Assembly (NCBI GenBank): GCA_030525685.1
Contig: JAUNEG010000020.1
Span: 1 to 36,907, forward strand
Source of the DNA: Atopobiaceae bacterium
GTDB taxonomy: Bacteria; Actinomycetota; Coriobacteriia; Coriobacteriales; Atopobiaceae
Direction of reading: 5' to 3'
Length of the DNA stretch: 36,907 nucleotides
Position numbers and translations under genes: made by a program. The first letter of the stretch is position 1; every line of letters begins with the position of its first letter. The notes under the pieces were generated by a model that ran no database searches, was not told where the DNA came from, and was given only the letters and a program-made list of their open reading frames with translations. Positions 26,651 to 36,907 of the stretch are shown here, piece after piece.

Positions 26651-29600
26651 CTACTTGCGACGGCGAACAACCGCGGCTACCATGCACGCCCCCGAGGCCG
26701 CAGCCACAGCCACGACGCCCAGTAGCACGGGGTCGCCGGTCTTCGGCAGACCGCCCTTCCCGCGGCCCGGCACGCCCTGCTTCGGGTCGCGTGCCGATTC
26801 GGAGGCGGGCTTCTGCTTTCCATCGTCTTGGGAGCCCGGCTGCTGGGTCGCGCCGCCGCTTCCGCTCTCCCCCACCTTCACAAGGCCGGCGAGCGCGTTC
26901 AGAATCGCCTGCCGTGCGGCCTCGACCTGCTCGTCGGTACCGTTCACGAGCACATTGGCCCCCTCGGCCGCGGCGTCCGCGAGAGCCGCCAGGCTCTCTG
27001 CGGCATAACCGGCTCCGTCGACCTTCTCAGCACGCGCGATCGCGTCCTTGAGGGCGACGACGTTCACCAGACCCGCACGCGCGTCAACGAGCGTCTGCGC
27101 AAGGGCGGACGCCTGAGCGCTCCCGCGGCCATCCTTCGCGGCGGCGAGCGCCCGCGCGAAGGCGTCCCAGCTTCCCGCCGTGTAATCGTCCTGGGACAGC
27201 TTCTCGGCGTCGGCGATCAGCGCGTCGATGTCGAGCGCCTCAAGGCCCGCCTGGGCCTGCTGCAGCTTCGACACCGCAGCGGCGACCTGCTCAGCCGTGG
27301 CGTCCCGCATCAGGGGCGTCGAGTCATCAAAGGCCTGCTTATATACCTGGTAGCTCGCAGCCGTGTAACCGGCGGCCGAGGTCTCCGAGAACTCGTCCCG
27401 CTCCGCGCGCAGCGCCGAGACGTCCACGAGCGCGGCCACGGCGGTGTCGAGCGAGCGCATCCCCTCGGCGAGGCCAGAAGGCGCGGCACCCTCATCGATC
27501 AGCTTCTGAAGGCCCGCCACGGCCCCATCGAGCGCGGCGCGCGAGGCGGCCGTGTAGTCGCCCGACCCGTACAGCGCCTGCGTGTCCGCGATCGCCTGGG
27601 CGGCGCGGTCTGCTGTGGAGGCGTCGAAGGAGAGCCCGTCGATGGCGCTCTTGAGCACAGCGGCGAGCTCCTCGCCCTGCGCCTGGGGCAGGTTCTCGGC
27701 CCCATCGAGCGCCGTCGTCGCGAGCGCGAGCGCCTGTTGGAGCTCCTGCCAGTCGGCGGCGGCGTACCCCTCGCCCGACTTGGGCGCCTGGGCGACCAGG
27801 TCGGCGAGCTCGGGGGAGACGTACCGGGGAACCGGGTTCGTCATGGCGTTTTCGAGCGCGGCGACGAGCTCGGAGGCCCCTGCGGCGGTCAGGCCGTCCA
27901 CGTCGTCGAGGCCCGCTTCTGCCGCGGTGACGGCGCTCTTGAGCGCGTCTTGCGAATCGCGCGTCCACGCGGAGGTGTCGACGGCGCGGGCGGCGTCGAG
28001 CGCGCGCTGGAGCGCGCCCGCCTCATCGGAGCTCGGCGCGGCGGCGTCACCCAGCAGGTAGAACTCGGCAATCTGCGGGTCAGCTCCGGCCTCCCAGCTC
28101 ACAATCACGTCCTTCACCGCGGTGAAAGAGGTCGCGGCGCGGGCGAGGCCCGCCGGCTCGCCGAACCTGAACTCCTGGGACGGCTGGTTGATCGTACCGA
28201 GGGCCACCTCCTCCGTCGCCTCGTAGTCGGCGTCGGTGTAGACCACGGCCTTCACGGCGGCCCCGCTCGCAGCGCCGTGGGAGATGATGCGAACGCCCTC
28301 ATACGGCGTTCCGTCGCTCTTCAGGGGCGCGGAGACGTGATAGACGAGGCGGCCGCCCGCGTTGCCGGCGGGCTGCCAGAACGTCGTGAGCTTCCCATCG
28401 AGCAGCAGGTCGGGCGAGGCCCCCTGGCGCTCGGCGACGTCGCTTTCGAACTCGCCGCCCACATAGGTCGAGACGTGCTCTCCCCCGTTGATCCGAAGCT
28501 CCCCGAGGCAGACCCAGCGGTGGCTGTAGGTGCCGGTGAATCGGATCCTGAGATAGCGTCCGCTGGCGTCCAGACCCGTGGCGCCCGCGGTCATGTTGCC
28601 GGGGAACTCGGCGGAGTGCGTGAGCCAGGGCGCGGTCTTGGCGGTGTCGTTGTTGAAGACGTTCTCGACGGGCTGCTCGGAGTTGATGTCGAGCACCTCA
28701 CTCCAGGCGTCGTCGGGCGCATCCGGGGCATCGGCGACCTCGATCACGGCATTGCGGATGAAGTCGAGGCTTCCCTCGGGAACGAAGTAGTCGAACGAGG
28801 AGATGGAGCGCTCCTGCCCGAGGTCGAACACGATGGTGTCTCCCGCCGCCGGGGACCCGGCGATCGTCGAGTTGGTGCCCGCGTTGCCGTCGAACACCTT
28901 GCTCACGTCGAACTTGCCGGAGCCGGAGACATCGCTGCTCACGAGCGAGGGCGCGAGCGAGCTCAAGAACGAGACGGTGAATCCCTGGAAGCTGACGTCG
29001 GCGGCGGGCGCGGTGGCGCGGTACCCCACGAAGCGGGCGCGCTCGATCGCACCGCCCTCGGCGGGCAGCCACTCGAGGCCGTTTTGCGAGTAGACGAGCT
29101 CAGCGGAGGCTGGGGCGGCGTCGTGCGCCACCGTGATCTCGCGGCGGATGGACCCGAGGTCGACGGAGACCACATCGCCCGCATCGGGGATGCGCACCGT
29201 CGCGCCCGAGGTGGCAGCCGTGCCCTCGCCGACGCGGGCCGTGAGCCCCGAGCCGCCGAGGTCGAAGGTCGCGCGCACGTTCTCGTCGGACATCGGGTGC
29301 TGCTCGCTCGCCTCGAATTCGAACAGCTGGAACCAGTTATCGAACGGGCGCGTGACCACGAACTTCACCGCGGTTGCGTCCACCGTGCCGAACGTCACGG
29401 TCTGCTCGGCGTCGGCGGTGAGGGAGGCGACCTTGGTCCACGACCCCGATGCGGCGCTCGGCGAGGCGTCCGCGGTGTAGTACAGGTCGGCGGCGGCGAT
29501 GTTGTCCCCCGCGCCCTGGAGCATGCGGACGGTGTCGATGCGCGTGCTGCGGCCGAGGTCCAGCATGACCCAGTCGCCGGTCTGCGTGCCGCGGTTGCTC

Positions 29601-32554
29601 CAGAACTTCGTGGCGTCGTTCCCGTCGTGCGCGAGGGAGATGGAGTTGCCCTGGTAGCTCGTGATGTTCGTCGTGATCGCCCGCTGTGCCGGGGCCTCCT
29701 GGTCCGCGAGCGCATGCAGGTCGGCCACGCGCCACCAGATGGCGCGGTCCTGGTTGTTGACGACCTTGATCGCCGTCGCCTCAACCGGCTGCGCGAGCGC
29801 GATCGTCTGCGTGGTCTTGCCGCTGACAGCCCCCGCCTCGTGCCAGGTGCCGTCAGTTATCCGGTAATACGCCGTGCCCGCCGTGATGACGTCGCCCGCG
29901 TTGGAGCTGCCCTGCTCGAACACGATCGAGCCGATCGTCTTGGGCGCGTCGAAGGTCACGATGACGGCGGCGCCGGCCTGCGTGGTGTCGCGGTCGCTGC
30001 CCGCAGCGGACTTCTGGAGCCACAGCTCGGTCGCGGCGGAGGCGTCCGAGGCGTTCTGCAGGGGCCTGCCCGCGTCGGCGCTCACCTGCTTCTCAACGCT
30101 CACGGTGCCGGTGATGGGCGCCGCGGCGTCAGCGGCGTCCTCCTTGTTGATCTCGATCTCGTTGACGGTCAGCCAGCAGGCCCCGGCGTTGTCGGCGGTC
30201 GCGATCAGGCGCACGCCGAGCACGCCGTCCTCGGCGAGGCCCTTGAAATCGACCACGCGGTCATGGCTGTCCGAGACCGTGGCCCCGGCCACGTCCGTCC
30301 AGCGGCGCTCGCCGTCCACCTCGCGCAGCACCTGGACCTTGCCGGTGCGGAGCGTGTCGTTCAGATGAGCCTGATCGTAGGTGACGGTGAGGCGCTTGAG
30401 GTCGAAGGCACGCGACTGCTCCACGCCGAAATAGGTGCCCGCAGCGAGCGAGGCGGGGTCGCGATAGCTCACGCCGGTGTCGGCGCGGCCGTCGAACAGC
30501 GCCTCCGTGGAGCCCACGGGCGCGTCCGCGCGGTTGGTGATGAAGGTGCGCAGGACCGCATCGGGGTTCGCCGCGAGCTCCGCGCGACCGGCCACGTGCT
30601 CGTTGAGCGCGAGGACCGTCGGGGTGATGTGAGCCTTGCCCACGCGGGCGTACTCGATGTGGTCGACGTAGCTGTAGCCATGGCCCATCGCCTCGTCGAG
30701 CTTCGCTGTCCCCTTGGAGTACTTGGCGATGAGCGCCGAGCTGTCGCCGGCGAGATCGGCCTTCAAGGCCTCGAGATCGAGCAGGGCCGCACTTGTCAGG
30801 TCGTCCCAGGCATCCACCCAGTAGGTGATCTGCGCGAGCATGTTGGCGTCACCCGCATTGTCGCGGTAGGCGCGCGCGGTGTCGCGCAGCTCGGTGAAGA
30901 TCTCGATCATCGCGTCCGCGTCGGAGGCCGTGACGCTGCCGTCGGCGAGCTTGGCGCGGAAGGCGGCGAGGTCCTTCGCGATCTCGGGCGACTCGTCGTT
31001 CAACCACGTCACGCCGCCGCCGTACATGCGGCGCATGTTCACCGAGAGGTCGCGCAGGGCACGGGAGCCCTTCGTGGCGCTCGGGCCGTTGTGGTCGATG
31101 TAGGAGAAGGAGTCCTCCCAGACCTGGTCGGCGTGCTCCGTGGAGGTCCAGAGGTTCCAGCTGAAATCCGCGTTCATGAAGATGCCCTGCTTGGAGGGTT
31201 CGGACTGCTGCATGGGGTTCAGCACGACGCCCTCGACCGCCCCGGGCTTCACGTCGGCGCCGAGGAAGTTGTTGTGGCCACCCATGTGCAGGGCGTCCTT
31301 GTCATTGTCGGAGCAGGGCCAGTTGATCCACATGAACGGCGCGCGCCCGCCGGAGTTCCTGCTGAACCGCGTGGCGAAGGCGTTGTCGATCTTGCCCCAC
31401 ACGCGGCCACCGGTGTTCACGACCTGGATGTTCTCGGGCAGGTTCGCGTACCACGACTCGCCCTGGCCGTAGTAGGCCACCGGACAGAAGACGATCGTGT
31501 CCTTGAGGCCGGGGTACTTGAGGCTCCCGTCCTCGTTGGTGGCGCGCTGCTGCTCGTGGATCCACTCGGTCATATCCTCGAGCAGGCGCGTGTAGAGCGC
31601 GGCGCCCTGGTTGCCCGCGTCGTCGGCCAGGATGGCGATCTGGCGCACACCATAGTCCATGACCTGGGTGAACTTCGCCTTCAGGATGGGGAGCGTCTCA
31701 TCGTAGTTCGCCGCGGTTATGGGGTTGCTCATGAAGGGGTGAAGCGCGAAGAGGAAGCGGCACTTGGACCGGTTGCCGGCGTCGGCCAGCGGGCCGATCT
31801 TGGCCGCAAGCTCCTCGGGGGTGTAGAGCTCGCGCCATTTCGCGTTGTGCTTGGGGTCGTCTTTCGGCGCGTACACGTAGGCGTTGAGCTTGTAGTAGCC
31901 GCCCCAGGTCATGAGGTTCACGCGGTCCTCGGTGCTCCAGGGGTTGCCGTAGTAGCCCTCGATGAAGCCGCGGGTGATGACATCGGCGTGGTCGGAGACG
32001 GTGAGGGCGCGCAGCTTCGCGCCGGGGAGCTGCTGGAAGATCTGGTAGAGCGTGGTGAGGCCGTAGAAGGCGGCGTCGGTGTCACGGCCGAGGACGATGA
32101 TCTCGTCGGGGCCTGAGCCGTCTCCGGGCAGGGAGGCGAGCAGGTAGGAGTCGGTCTTCTCGAAAAGCGATTCGTCGAAGGAGAGCTTGCCGGCTTCGGC
32201 GAGCTTCTTGACGTGCGCGTCGACGGGGCCGCCAGACCCTTTCACGCCCACGAGGATGCTCGTGGTCGCCTTGGACGCGGGGACCTTCTCGGTCGGCGCG
32301 GCGGTGATGCCCTTGAGCGCGAGCGCCTCGGCCAGGCGGGCCCTCGTGTCGGCGTCGATGCCGTCCTCCACCACTGTGGAGGCCGTGCTGCGCAGCGTCT
32401 GCTCTCCCACTCCGTAGCTCACGTCATGGGGCGTCGGGTAGATCTGGTACGGAGCCTCCTCGGCGGCGGCGCGGCCCGGCAGCGCCGCGACCGTGAACGC
32501 GATGGCGCAGACCGCCATAAGCGCCGTGATGAGCCTCTTGGTTCTTGTTCCCAT
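26651..32554 (-). CDS. Cell-wall-anchored GH84 beta-N-acetylglucosaminidase, 1967 aa
   Basis: A secreted hexosaminidase (NagJ / hyaluronidase-like family) that removes beta-GlcNAc using substrate-assisted catalysis. Signal peptide 1-31 (ending GRAAA). A GH20b-like N domain follows, then the GH84 barrel: RGFIEGYYGNPWSTEDRV near residue 190, YVYAPKDDPKHNAKWRE, and the catalytic pair Asp311-Asp312 in ILADDAGN; INWPCSDNDK follows. After a helical region come four or five F5/8-type (CBM32-like) modules from about residue 640 to 1450 (for example DGNDATKFWSNRGTQTGDWV), then FIVAR-type three-helix repeats to about 1890 and LPKTGD at 1936-1941 with a helix and RRRK tail. It is probably active on mucin or glycosaminoglycan-type chains. 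ATG after GGAGCAGGAC. It complements the downstream beta-galactosidase. Confidence 0.93.
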   Translation of the reverse strand: MGTRTKRLITALMAVCAIAFTVAALPGRAAAEEAPYQIYPTPHDVSYGVGEQTLRSTASTVVEDGIDADTRARLAEALALKGITAAPTEKVPASKATTSILVGVKGSGGPVDAHVKKLAEAGKLSFDESLFEKTDSYLLASLPGDGSGPDEIIVLGRDTDAAFYGLTTLYQIFQQLPGAKLRALTVSDHADVITRGFIEGYYGNPWSTEDRVNLMTWGGYYKLNAYVYAPKDDPKHNAKWRELYTPEELAAKIGPLADAGNRSKCRFLFALHPFMSNPITAANYDETLPILKAKFTQVMDYGVRQIAILADDAGNQGAALYTRLLEDMTEWIHEQQRATNEDGSLKYPGLKDTIVFCPVAYYGQGESWYANLPENIQVVNTGGRVWGKIDNAFATRFSRNSGGRAPFMWINWPCSDNDKDALHMGGHNNFLGADVKPGAVEGVVLNPMQQSEPSKQGIFMNADFSWNLWTSTEHADQVWEDSFSYIDHNGPSATKGSRALRDLSVNMRRMYGGGVTWLNDESPEIAKDLAAFRAKLADGSVTASDADAMIEIFTELRDTARAYRDNAGDANMLAQITYWVDAWDDLTSAALLDLEALKADLAGDSSALIAKYSKGTAKLDEAMGHGYSYVDHIEYARVGKAHITPTVLALNEHVAGRAELAANPDAVLRTFITNRADAPVGSTEALFDGRADTGVSYRDPASLAAGTYFGVEQSRAFDLKRLTVTYDQAHLNDTLRTGKVQVLREVDGERRWTDVAGATVSDSHDRVVDFKGLAEDGVLGVRLIATADNAGACWLTVNEIEINKEDAADAAAPITGTVSVEKQVSADAGRPLQNASDASAATELWLQKSAAGSDRDTTQAGAAVIVTFDAPKTIGSIVFEQGSSNAGDVITAGTAYYRITDGTWHEAGAVSGKTTQTIALAQPVEATAIKVVNNQDRAIWWRVADLHALADQEAPAQRAITTNITSYQGNSISLAHDGNDATKFWSNRGTQTGDWVMLDLGRSTRIDTVRMLQGAGDNIAAADLYYTADASPSAASGSWTKVASLTADAEQTVTFGTVDATAVKFVVTRPFDNWFQLFEFEASEQHPMSDENVRATFDLGGSGLTARVGEGTAATSGATVRIPDAGDVVSVDLGSIRREITVAHDAAPASAELVYSQNGLEWLPAEGGAIERARFVGYRATAPAADVSFQGFTVSFLSSLAPSLVSSDVSGSGKFDVSKVFDGNAGTNSTIAGSPAAGDTIVFDLGQERSISSFDYFVPEGSLDFIRNAVIEVADAPDAPDDAWSEVLDINSEQPVENVFNNDTAKTAPWLTHSAEFPGNMTAGATGLDASGRYLRIRFTGTYSHRWVCLGELRINGGEHVSTYVGGEFESDVAERQGASPDLLLDGKLTTFWQPAGNAGGRLVYHVSAPLKSDGTPYEGVRIISHGAASGAAVKAVVYTDADYEATEEVALGTINQPSQEFRFGEPAGLARAATSFTAVKDVIVSWEAGADPQIAEFYLLGDAAAPSSDEAGALQRALDAARAVDTSAWTRDSQDALKSAVTAAEAGLDDVDGLTAAGASELVAALENAMTNPVPRYVSPELADLVAQAPKSGEGYAAADWQELQQALALATTALDGAENLPQAQGEELAAVLKSAIDGLSFDASTADRAAQAIADTQALYGSGDYTAASRAALDGAVAGLQKLIDEGAAPSGLAEGMRSLDTAVAALVDVSALRAERDEFSETSAAGYTAASYQVYKQAFDDSTPLMRDATAEQVAAAVSKLQQAQAGLEALDIDALIADAEKLSQDDYTAGSWDAFARALAAAKDGRGSAQASALAQTLVDARAGLVNVVALKDAIARAEKVDGAGYAAESLAALADAAAEGANVLVNGTDEQVEAARQAILNALAGLVKVGESGSGGATQQPGSQDDGKQKPASESARDPKQGVPGRGKGGLPKTGDPVLLGVVAVAAASGACMVAAVVRRRK

Positions 32555-32761
32555 GTCCTGCTCCCGTCCCCTCCACCCGGTATACCTCAGGGCGCATACC
32601 CGCTCAGAGCATGCTCCTCGCAACGGTATCAACGATTTCGAGCGGCGGGATCGAGGCTCCCGCCAATGAATGCGACGAGACGGCGAGCGGTTGCGCATCC
32701 CCGGGGAGGTACGGGGCCGAGAAGCCGCTGGTATGGGATTTGAGATGACAGCGAGCGAGGT

Positions 32762-32815
32762 GCCCCGGCGCCGTGCGGCGACAGCGACGCTCGGCATCTA
32801 ACACGGCGCCGGGGC
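32762..32815. terminator. Long-stem inverted repeat after hspR
   Basis: Perfect 14-base arms GCCCCGGCGCCGTG (32762-32775) and its complement (32802-32815) enclose a 26-base loop, beginning 12 bases after the hspR stop. It likely ends the dnaK operon transcript, but no U run follows. The rest of the 272-base spacer to the GH84 gene (32555-32761) must hold the GH84 promoter; no hexamer pair stands out. Confidence 0.6.
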
Positions 32816-32826
32816 GGTGACGGGCG

Positions 32827-33267
32827 CTAGAGCCTTCCGCCGCCTTCGAGCAGGCGGCGCATGACCTGCTCCGGGGAGCTCGAGGCGTCGTAGCGGGCGA
32901 GCGCGGTGATCTTCTCCTGCATCTTGTACTCGTGGACCTCGTCCTCGAGCTCGCGCACGCGACGGCGCAGGTCATCGAGCTCGGCCTCGCGCTCGAGCAT
33001 GCGCTCGCGCATGTCGAGGATGCGTACGACGCCGGCGAGGTTGATCCCCTCGTCGGTGAGCTTGGAGATGAGGTTGAGCCGCTCGATGTCCGCCTGGCTG
33101 TAGAGGCGCGTGTTGCCGCGCGAGCGTCCGGGCGTGACGAGACCCTTCTGCTCGTAGACGCGCAGGGTCTGCGGGTGCATGCCAGTGAGCTCGGCAGCGA
33201 CGCTGATCATGTAGAGAGGCTTGTTGCGGTCGCGGCCGCCGCCGACGTTCTTATCGCTTGGCGCCAT
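32827..33267 (-). CDS. hspR: HspR, MerR-family heat-shock repressor
   Basis: A 146-aa repressor of the dnaK operon in actinobacteria, with DnaK as co-repressor in studied species. A MerR-type winged helix-turn-helix spans residues ~20-64 ([20 protein letters not shown] followed by [18 protein letters not shown]), and a coiled coil follows ([20 protein letters not shown]). The ATG overlaps the end of dnaJ by 17 bases with GAGGAGGTC upstream, so it is co-translated. No clear HAIR site (CTTGAGT-N7-ACTCAAG) is seen inside the window; the dnaK promoter lies outside it. The ATCTA-N13-WAGAT sites before clpB and hsp20 could be its targets (inference). Confidence 0.93.
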   Translation of the reverse strand: MAPSDKNVGGGRDRNKPLYMISVAAELTGMHPQTLRVYEQKGLVTPGRSRGNTRLYSQADIERLNLISKLTDEGINLAGVVRILDMRERMLEREAELDDLRRRVRELEDEVHEYKMQEKITALARYDASSSPEQVMRRLLEGGGRL

Positions 33268-34219
33268 AGCGCATGACCTCCTCGCGGTAGTCGCGCGTGT
33301 CCGCGTCGCGCAGGGCGGCCAGGGTCTCGCGCTCCTTCTTCGAAAGCATCGTGGGCACCTGCACGCGCACGGTCACGAACAGCGCGCCGCGCGACCCCTT
33401 GCGCTTGACGTTAGGCGCGCCCAGGTCGCGGAAGCGGAAGGTCTTGCCGTCCTGCGTGCCGGCGGGCACCTTGAGGCGGACCTCAGTGCCGTCGGGCGTG
33501 GGCACGTCGACCGTGGTGCCGAGCGTGGCCTCGTAGATGCTGAGCGGCAGCTCCATGCGGACGTCGGCACCGTCGCGCTTGAAGAGCGGGTGCTCGGCCA
33601 CGTGCGTGGTGATCACGAGGTCGCCGCGGTCGCCGCCGTTGGCGCCGTACTCGCCGCGCCCACGGTAGCGGAGCTTGCCAGCGTCCACGGCACCGGCCGG
33701 GATCTTGATCGTGAGGGTCTGCTCCTCGCCGGTGGAGGGCACGCGGTACGTGGCCTTGCGGGTGGCCCCGCGGAAAGCCTCCTCAGCACTGACGTCCACG
33801 GACATGGTGAGGTCGGAGCCCTTGGTCGGGCGGCTTGCCCCGCGGGCGCCGGCCGCGCCGCCGAAGATCGACGAGAAGTCGAACCCGCCGAAGCCGCCGT
33901 CGCCGCCGCGCATGTTGTTGAAGATGTCGGACCAGTCGCCGCCCACGTTGGTCGTGTAGGTGTAGCGGCCGCGGCCACCCGAGCCGCCGAAGTCGGCGCC
34001 GGGAATGCCGCCGAACATGAGCATCTGGTCGTACTCGCGGCGCTTCTTGGGGTCGGAGAGCGTGGTGTACGCCTCGCTGACCTCCTTGAACTTGGCCTCG
34101 TCGCCGCCGGCGTCCGGGTGGTACTTGGCGGCGAGCTTGCGGAACGCCCGCTTGATCTCGTCGTCAGAGGCGTCGCGCTTCACACCGAGAACGTCGTAGT
34201 AGCTCTTGTTGGTTGCCAT
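33251..34219 (-). CDS. dnaJ: DnaJ-type co-chaperone lacking the zinc finger (CbpA class)
   Basis: A 322-aa J-protein that stimulates DnaK ATPase and delivers substrates. The J domain is at residues 5-70 with HPD at 34-36 ([20 protein letters not shown]), then a Gly/Phe-rich linker ([28 protein letters not shown]), then two beta-barrel substrate domains (ending [13 protein letters not shown]). The four CxxCxGxG zinc repeats of class A DnaJ are absent, so it is class B. The ATG at 34219 uses GAAGGGGGGCG as ribosome site. A 121-base gap after grpE contains a double palindrome. Confidence 0.93.
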   Translation of the reverse strand: MATNKSYYDVLGVKRDASDDEIKRAFRKLAAKYHPDAGGDEAKFKEVSEAYTTLSDPKKRREYDQMLMFGGIPGADFGGSGGRGRYTYTTNVGGDWSDIFNNMRGGDGGFGGFDFSSIFGGAAGARGASRPTKGSDLTMSVDVSAEEAFRGATRKATYRVPSTGEEQTLTIKIPAGAVDAGKLRYRGRGEYGANGGDRGDLVITTHVAEHPLFKRDGADVRMELPLSIYEATLGTTVDVPTPDGTEVRLKVPAGTQDGKTFRFRDLGAPNVKRKGSRGALFVTVRVQVPTMLSKKERETLAALRDADTRDYREEVMRYGAKR

Positions 34220-34250
34220 GTCGCACGCGCCCCCCTTCAATGCGGGCGTC

Positions 34251-34332
34251 GGCGTGCAAAGGGGACGGGCTCTTTTGCACGCGCGCGGGTTGGTCTGTCA
34301 GCGTGCAAGAGAGCCCGTCCCCTTTGCACGCC
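34251..34332. repeat. REP/BIME-like double palindrome between grpE and dnaJ
   Basis: The 32-base arms at 34251-34282 and 34301-34332 are inverted copies with one difference that would be a G-U pair in plus-strand RNA; the spacer is 18 bases. Each arm is itself a palindrome: GCGTGCAAA ... TTTTGCACGC around GGGGACGGGCTC. The core resembles the GGGTCAAAAGGGAC palindrome used as a terminator at 16204. Placed inside the dnaK operon it may stabilise upstream mRNA or lower dnaJ-hspR expression. Confidence 0.85.
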
Positions 34333-34340
34333 ACGTACTG

Positions 34341-35090
34341 TTACTCCTGCTCGGGCTCCGACGGACGCTTGGGGCCGCCGTAGGTCACCGTCACCATGGC
34401 GGTGCGGATGACCTTGTCGCCCATGCGATAGCCCTTCTGGTAGACCTGGGCCACCGTCTCATCGAAGGCCTCGGCGTCCTCCACGCGGCCCACGGCCTGG
34501 TGGGCCAGCGGGTCGAAGGCCTCCCCCGCCGGGTCGATGGGGTCGACGCCCTCCTTGGCGAGCACGCCGAGCATCTTCGCGTGGACCGCGGAGACGCCGT
34601 CGACGAACTGCTTGAGCTGGGCGTCGTCCCCGGTCGCGCCGGCGTGCTCGATGGCACGCTCGAGGTCGTCGATCACCGGGAGCAGGTTCGTGACCAGCTT
34701 CTCGGCGGCGAGGTCCTTCTCGGCGAGTCGCTCGGCGGCGGTCCGACGGCGGTAGTTCTCCCAGTCCGCCTGGAGCCGCAGCATGCGGTCCTTGGCCTCC
34801 GCGGCCTCCGTCTTGGCAGCCTCGATCTGGTCCTCGACGTCGGCCAGCTTCTTGGCGAGGTCGTCGCGCTCCTCGCGCAGCTTGCCGGCGTCGGCGGCGA
34901 GCTCGCGCGCGGCGGCCGCCTCGCCGGCGCGGCTGGCAGCCTCCACGCGGGCGCGCTCCTCTGCGTCCTCGTCCTAGGCCTCAGGCTCGGCCGCGGGCTC
35001 GTCGTCCTTCTCGGCGACCTCCGCCGCCTCCACCTCGTCGGGTTCGACGACGTCGTTCTTCTCGTCCTCTACCTCGATGGGCACCTTCAC
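34341..35090 (-). pseudogene. grpE: GrpE nucleotide exchange factor with an in-frame TAG near its N-terminus
   Basis: GrpE releases ADP from DnaK. From the GTG at 35090, which has the strong site GAGGAGGGTGAC, 38 codons read as a typical acidic GrpE N-terminus (VKVPIEVEDEKNDVVEPDEV and onward). Then comes TAG (34974-34976), then the same frame continues DEDAEERARVEAASRAGE and the whole GrpE fold: long coiled coil (LREERDDLAKKLADVEDQIE), then LLPVIDDLERAIEHA, and the beta domain ending VITVTYGG-like (AMVTVTYGGPKRP). A single change from GAG would restore one 249-codon gene. Restart at GTG 34946 with AGAGGAG nearby would give a 201-aa GrpE lacking only the disordered tail, which could still work. 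So this may be a nonsense allele, a sequence error, or a functional restart. Typed as pseudogene only to flag the broken frame. Confidence 0.8.
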
Positions 35091-35114
35091 GTCACCCTCC
35101 TCGACATATCCGGA

Positions 35115-35144
35115 GGGGGCGGCCGCGAAGCCGTGGCCGCCCCC
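35115..35144 (-). promoter_or_regulatory. Intercistronic hairpin between dnaK and grpE
   Basis: A perfect 10-bp stem GGGGGCGGCC / GGCCGCCCCC with a 10-base loop lies 30 bases after the dnaK stop and about 25 bases before the grpE GTG. There is no U run. It may act as an mRNA stabiliser or partial attenuator that raises dnaK relative to the distal genes. Confidence 0.7.
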
Positions 35145-35174
35145 GAAAGTCATCTGCTAGACGCGGCCGTGCGA

Positions 35175-36907
<1,733 letters not shown>

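Noticed and set aside
26828..32116. A 1762-codon open frame antisense to the GH84 gene
   Set aside because: Same shadow pattern; no motif and no ribosome site.

Overview
The window reads as one high-GC chromosome segment from a Gram-positive actinobacterium. The most likely source is class Coriobacteriia, Olsenella/Atopobiaceae-like; this is inferred from gene content and style and was not tested. Supporting signs are the hspR-type heat-shock operon order, a tilS-hpt-ftsH block, strong purine-rich ribosome sites, LPXTG sortase anchors and abundant GTG starts. There are no rRNA or tRNA genes, phage genes, recognisable insertion-sequence transposases or CRISPR arrays.

Layout. Positions 304-6130 hold cofactor and housekeeping genes: coaX (+), a truncated biotin-ligase-like gene and a fused folP-folK gene (-), a patatin-like lipase (-), a sirtuin (+) and an exonuclease III-type AP endonuclease (-). 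A lineage-type protein with a possible nuclease-like C-terminus follows at 6400-7584 (+). Positions 7743-14108 carry the minus-strand block tilS, hpt, ftsH, class I aminotransferase, PHP hydrolase; hpt to PHP is tightly packed, while tilS is separated from hpt by a tandem inverted-repeat element. Then come a WalJ-like metallo-hydrolase (+), hsp20 (-), a small membrane protein (+), and clpB with a kinase-less PASTA membrane protein and a 44-aa acidic protein (-). Two very large secreted, cell-wall-anchored glycosidases follow: a GH2 beta-galactosidase and a GH84 beta-N-acetylglucosaminidase with CBM32-like and FIVAR modules. Together they suggest surface degradation of mucin-type or other host glycans. 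The window ends with the dnaK-grpE-dnaJ-hspR operon; the 5' end of dnaK lies outside.

The main interest is in the non-coding layer. (1) The 11-mer CGAGAAGRACG occurs at least 14 times on either strand, both in spacers and in permissive coding stretches where it usually reads as Glu-Lys-Asp/Asn. It behaves like a DNA uptake or other architectural word. (2) Two 128-bp spacer elements at 5193 and 7612 align without gaps and show a compensatory change in their arms. (3) Other spacers carry locus-specific inverted repeats, including a tandem pair abutting the tilS stop codon. (4) A 23-bp palindrome, ATCTA-N13-WAGAT, lies once in front of hsp20 and twice in front of clpB and is a candidate heat-shock operator. 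(5) grpE has an in-frame TAG at codon 39 of its apparent full-length frame.

All calls come from reading the sequence. No database or folding program was run.
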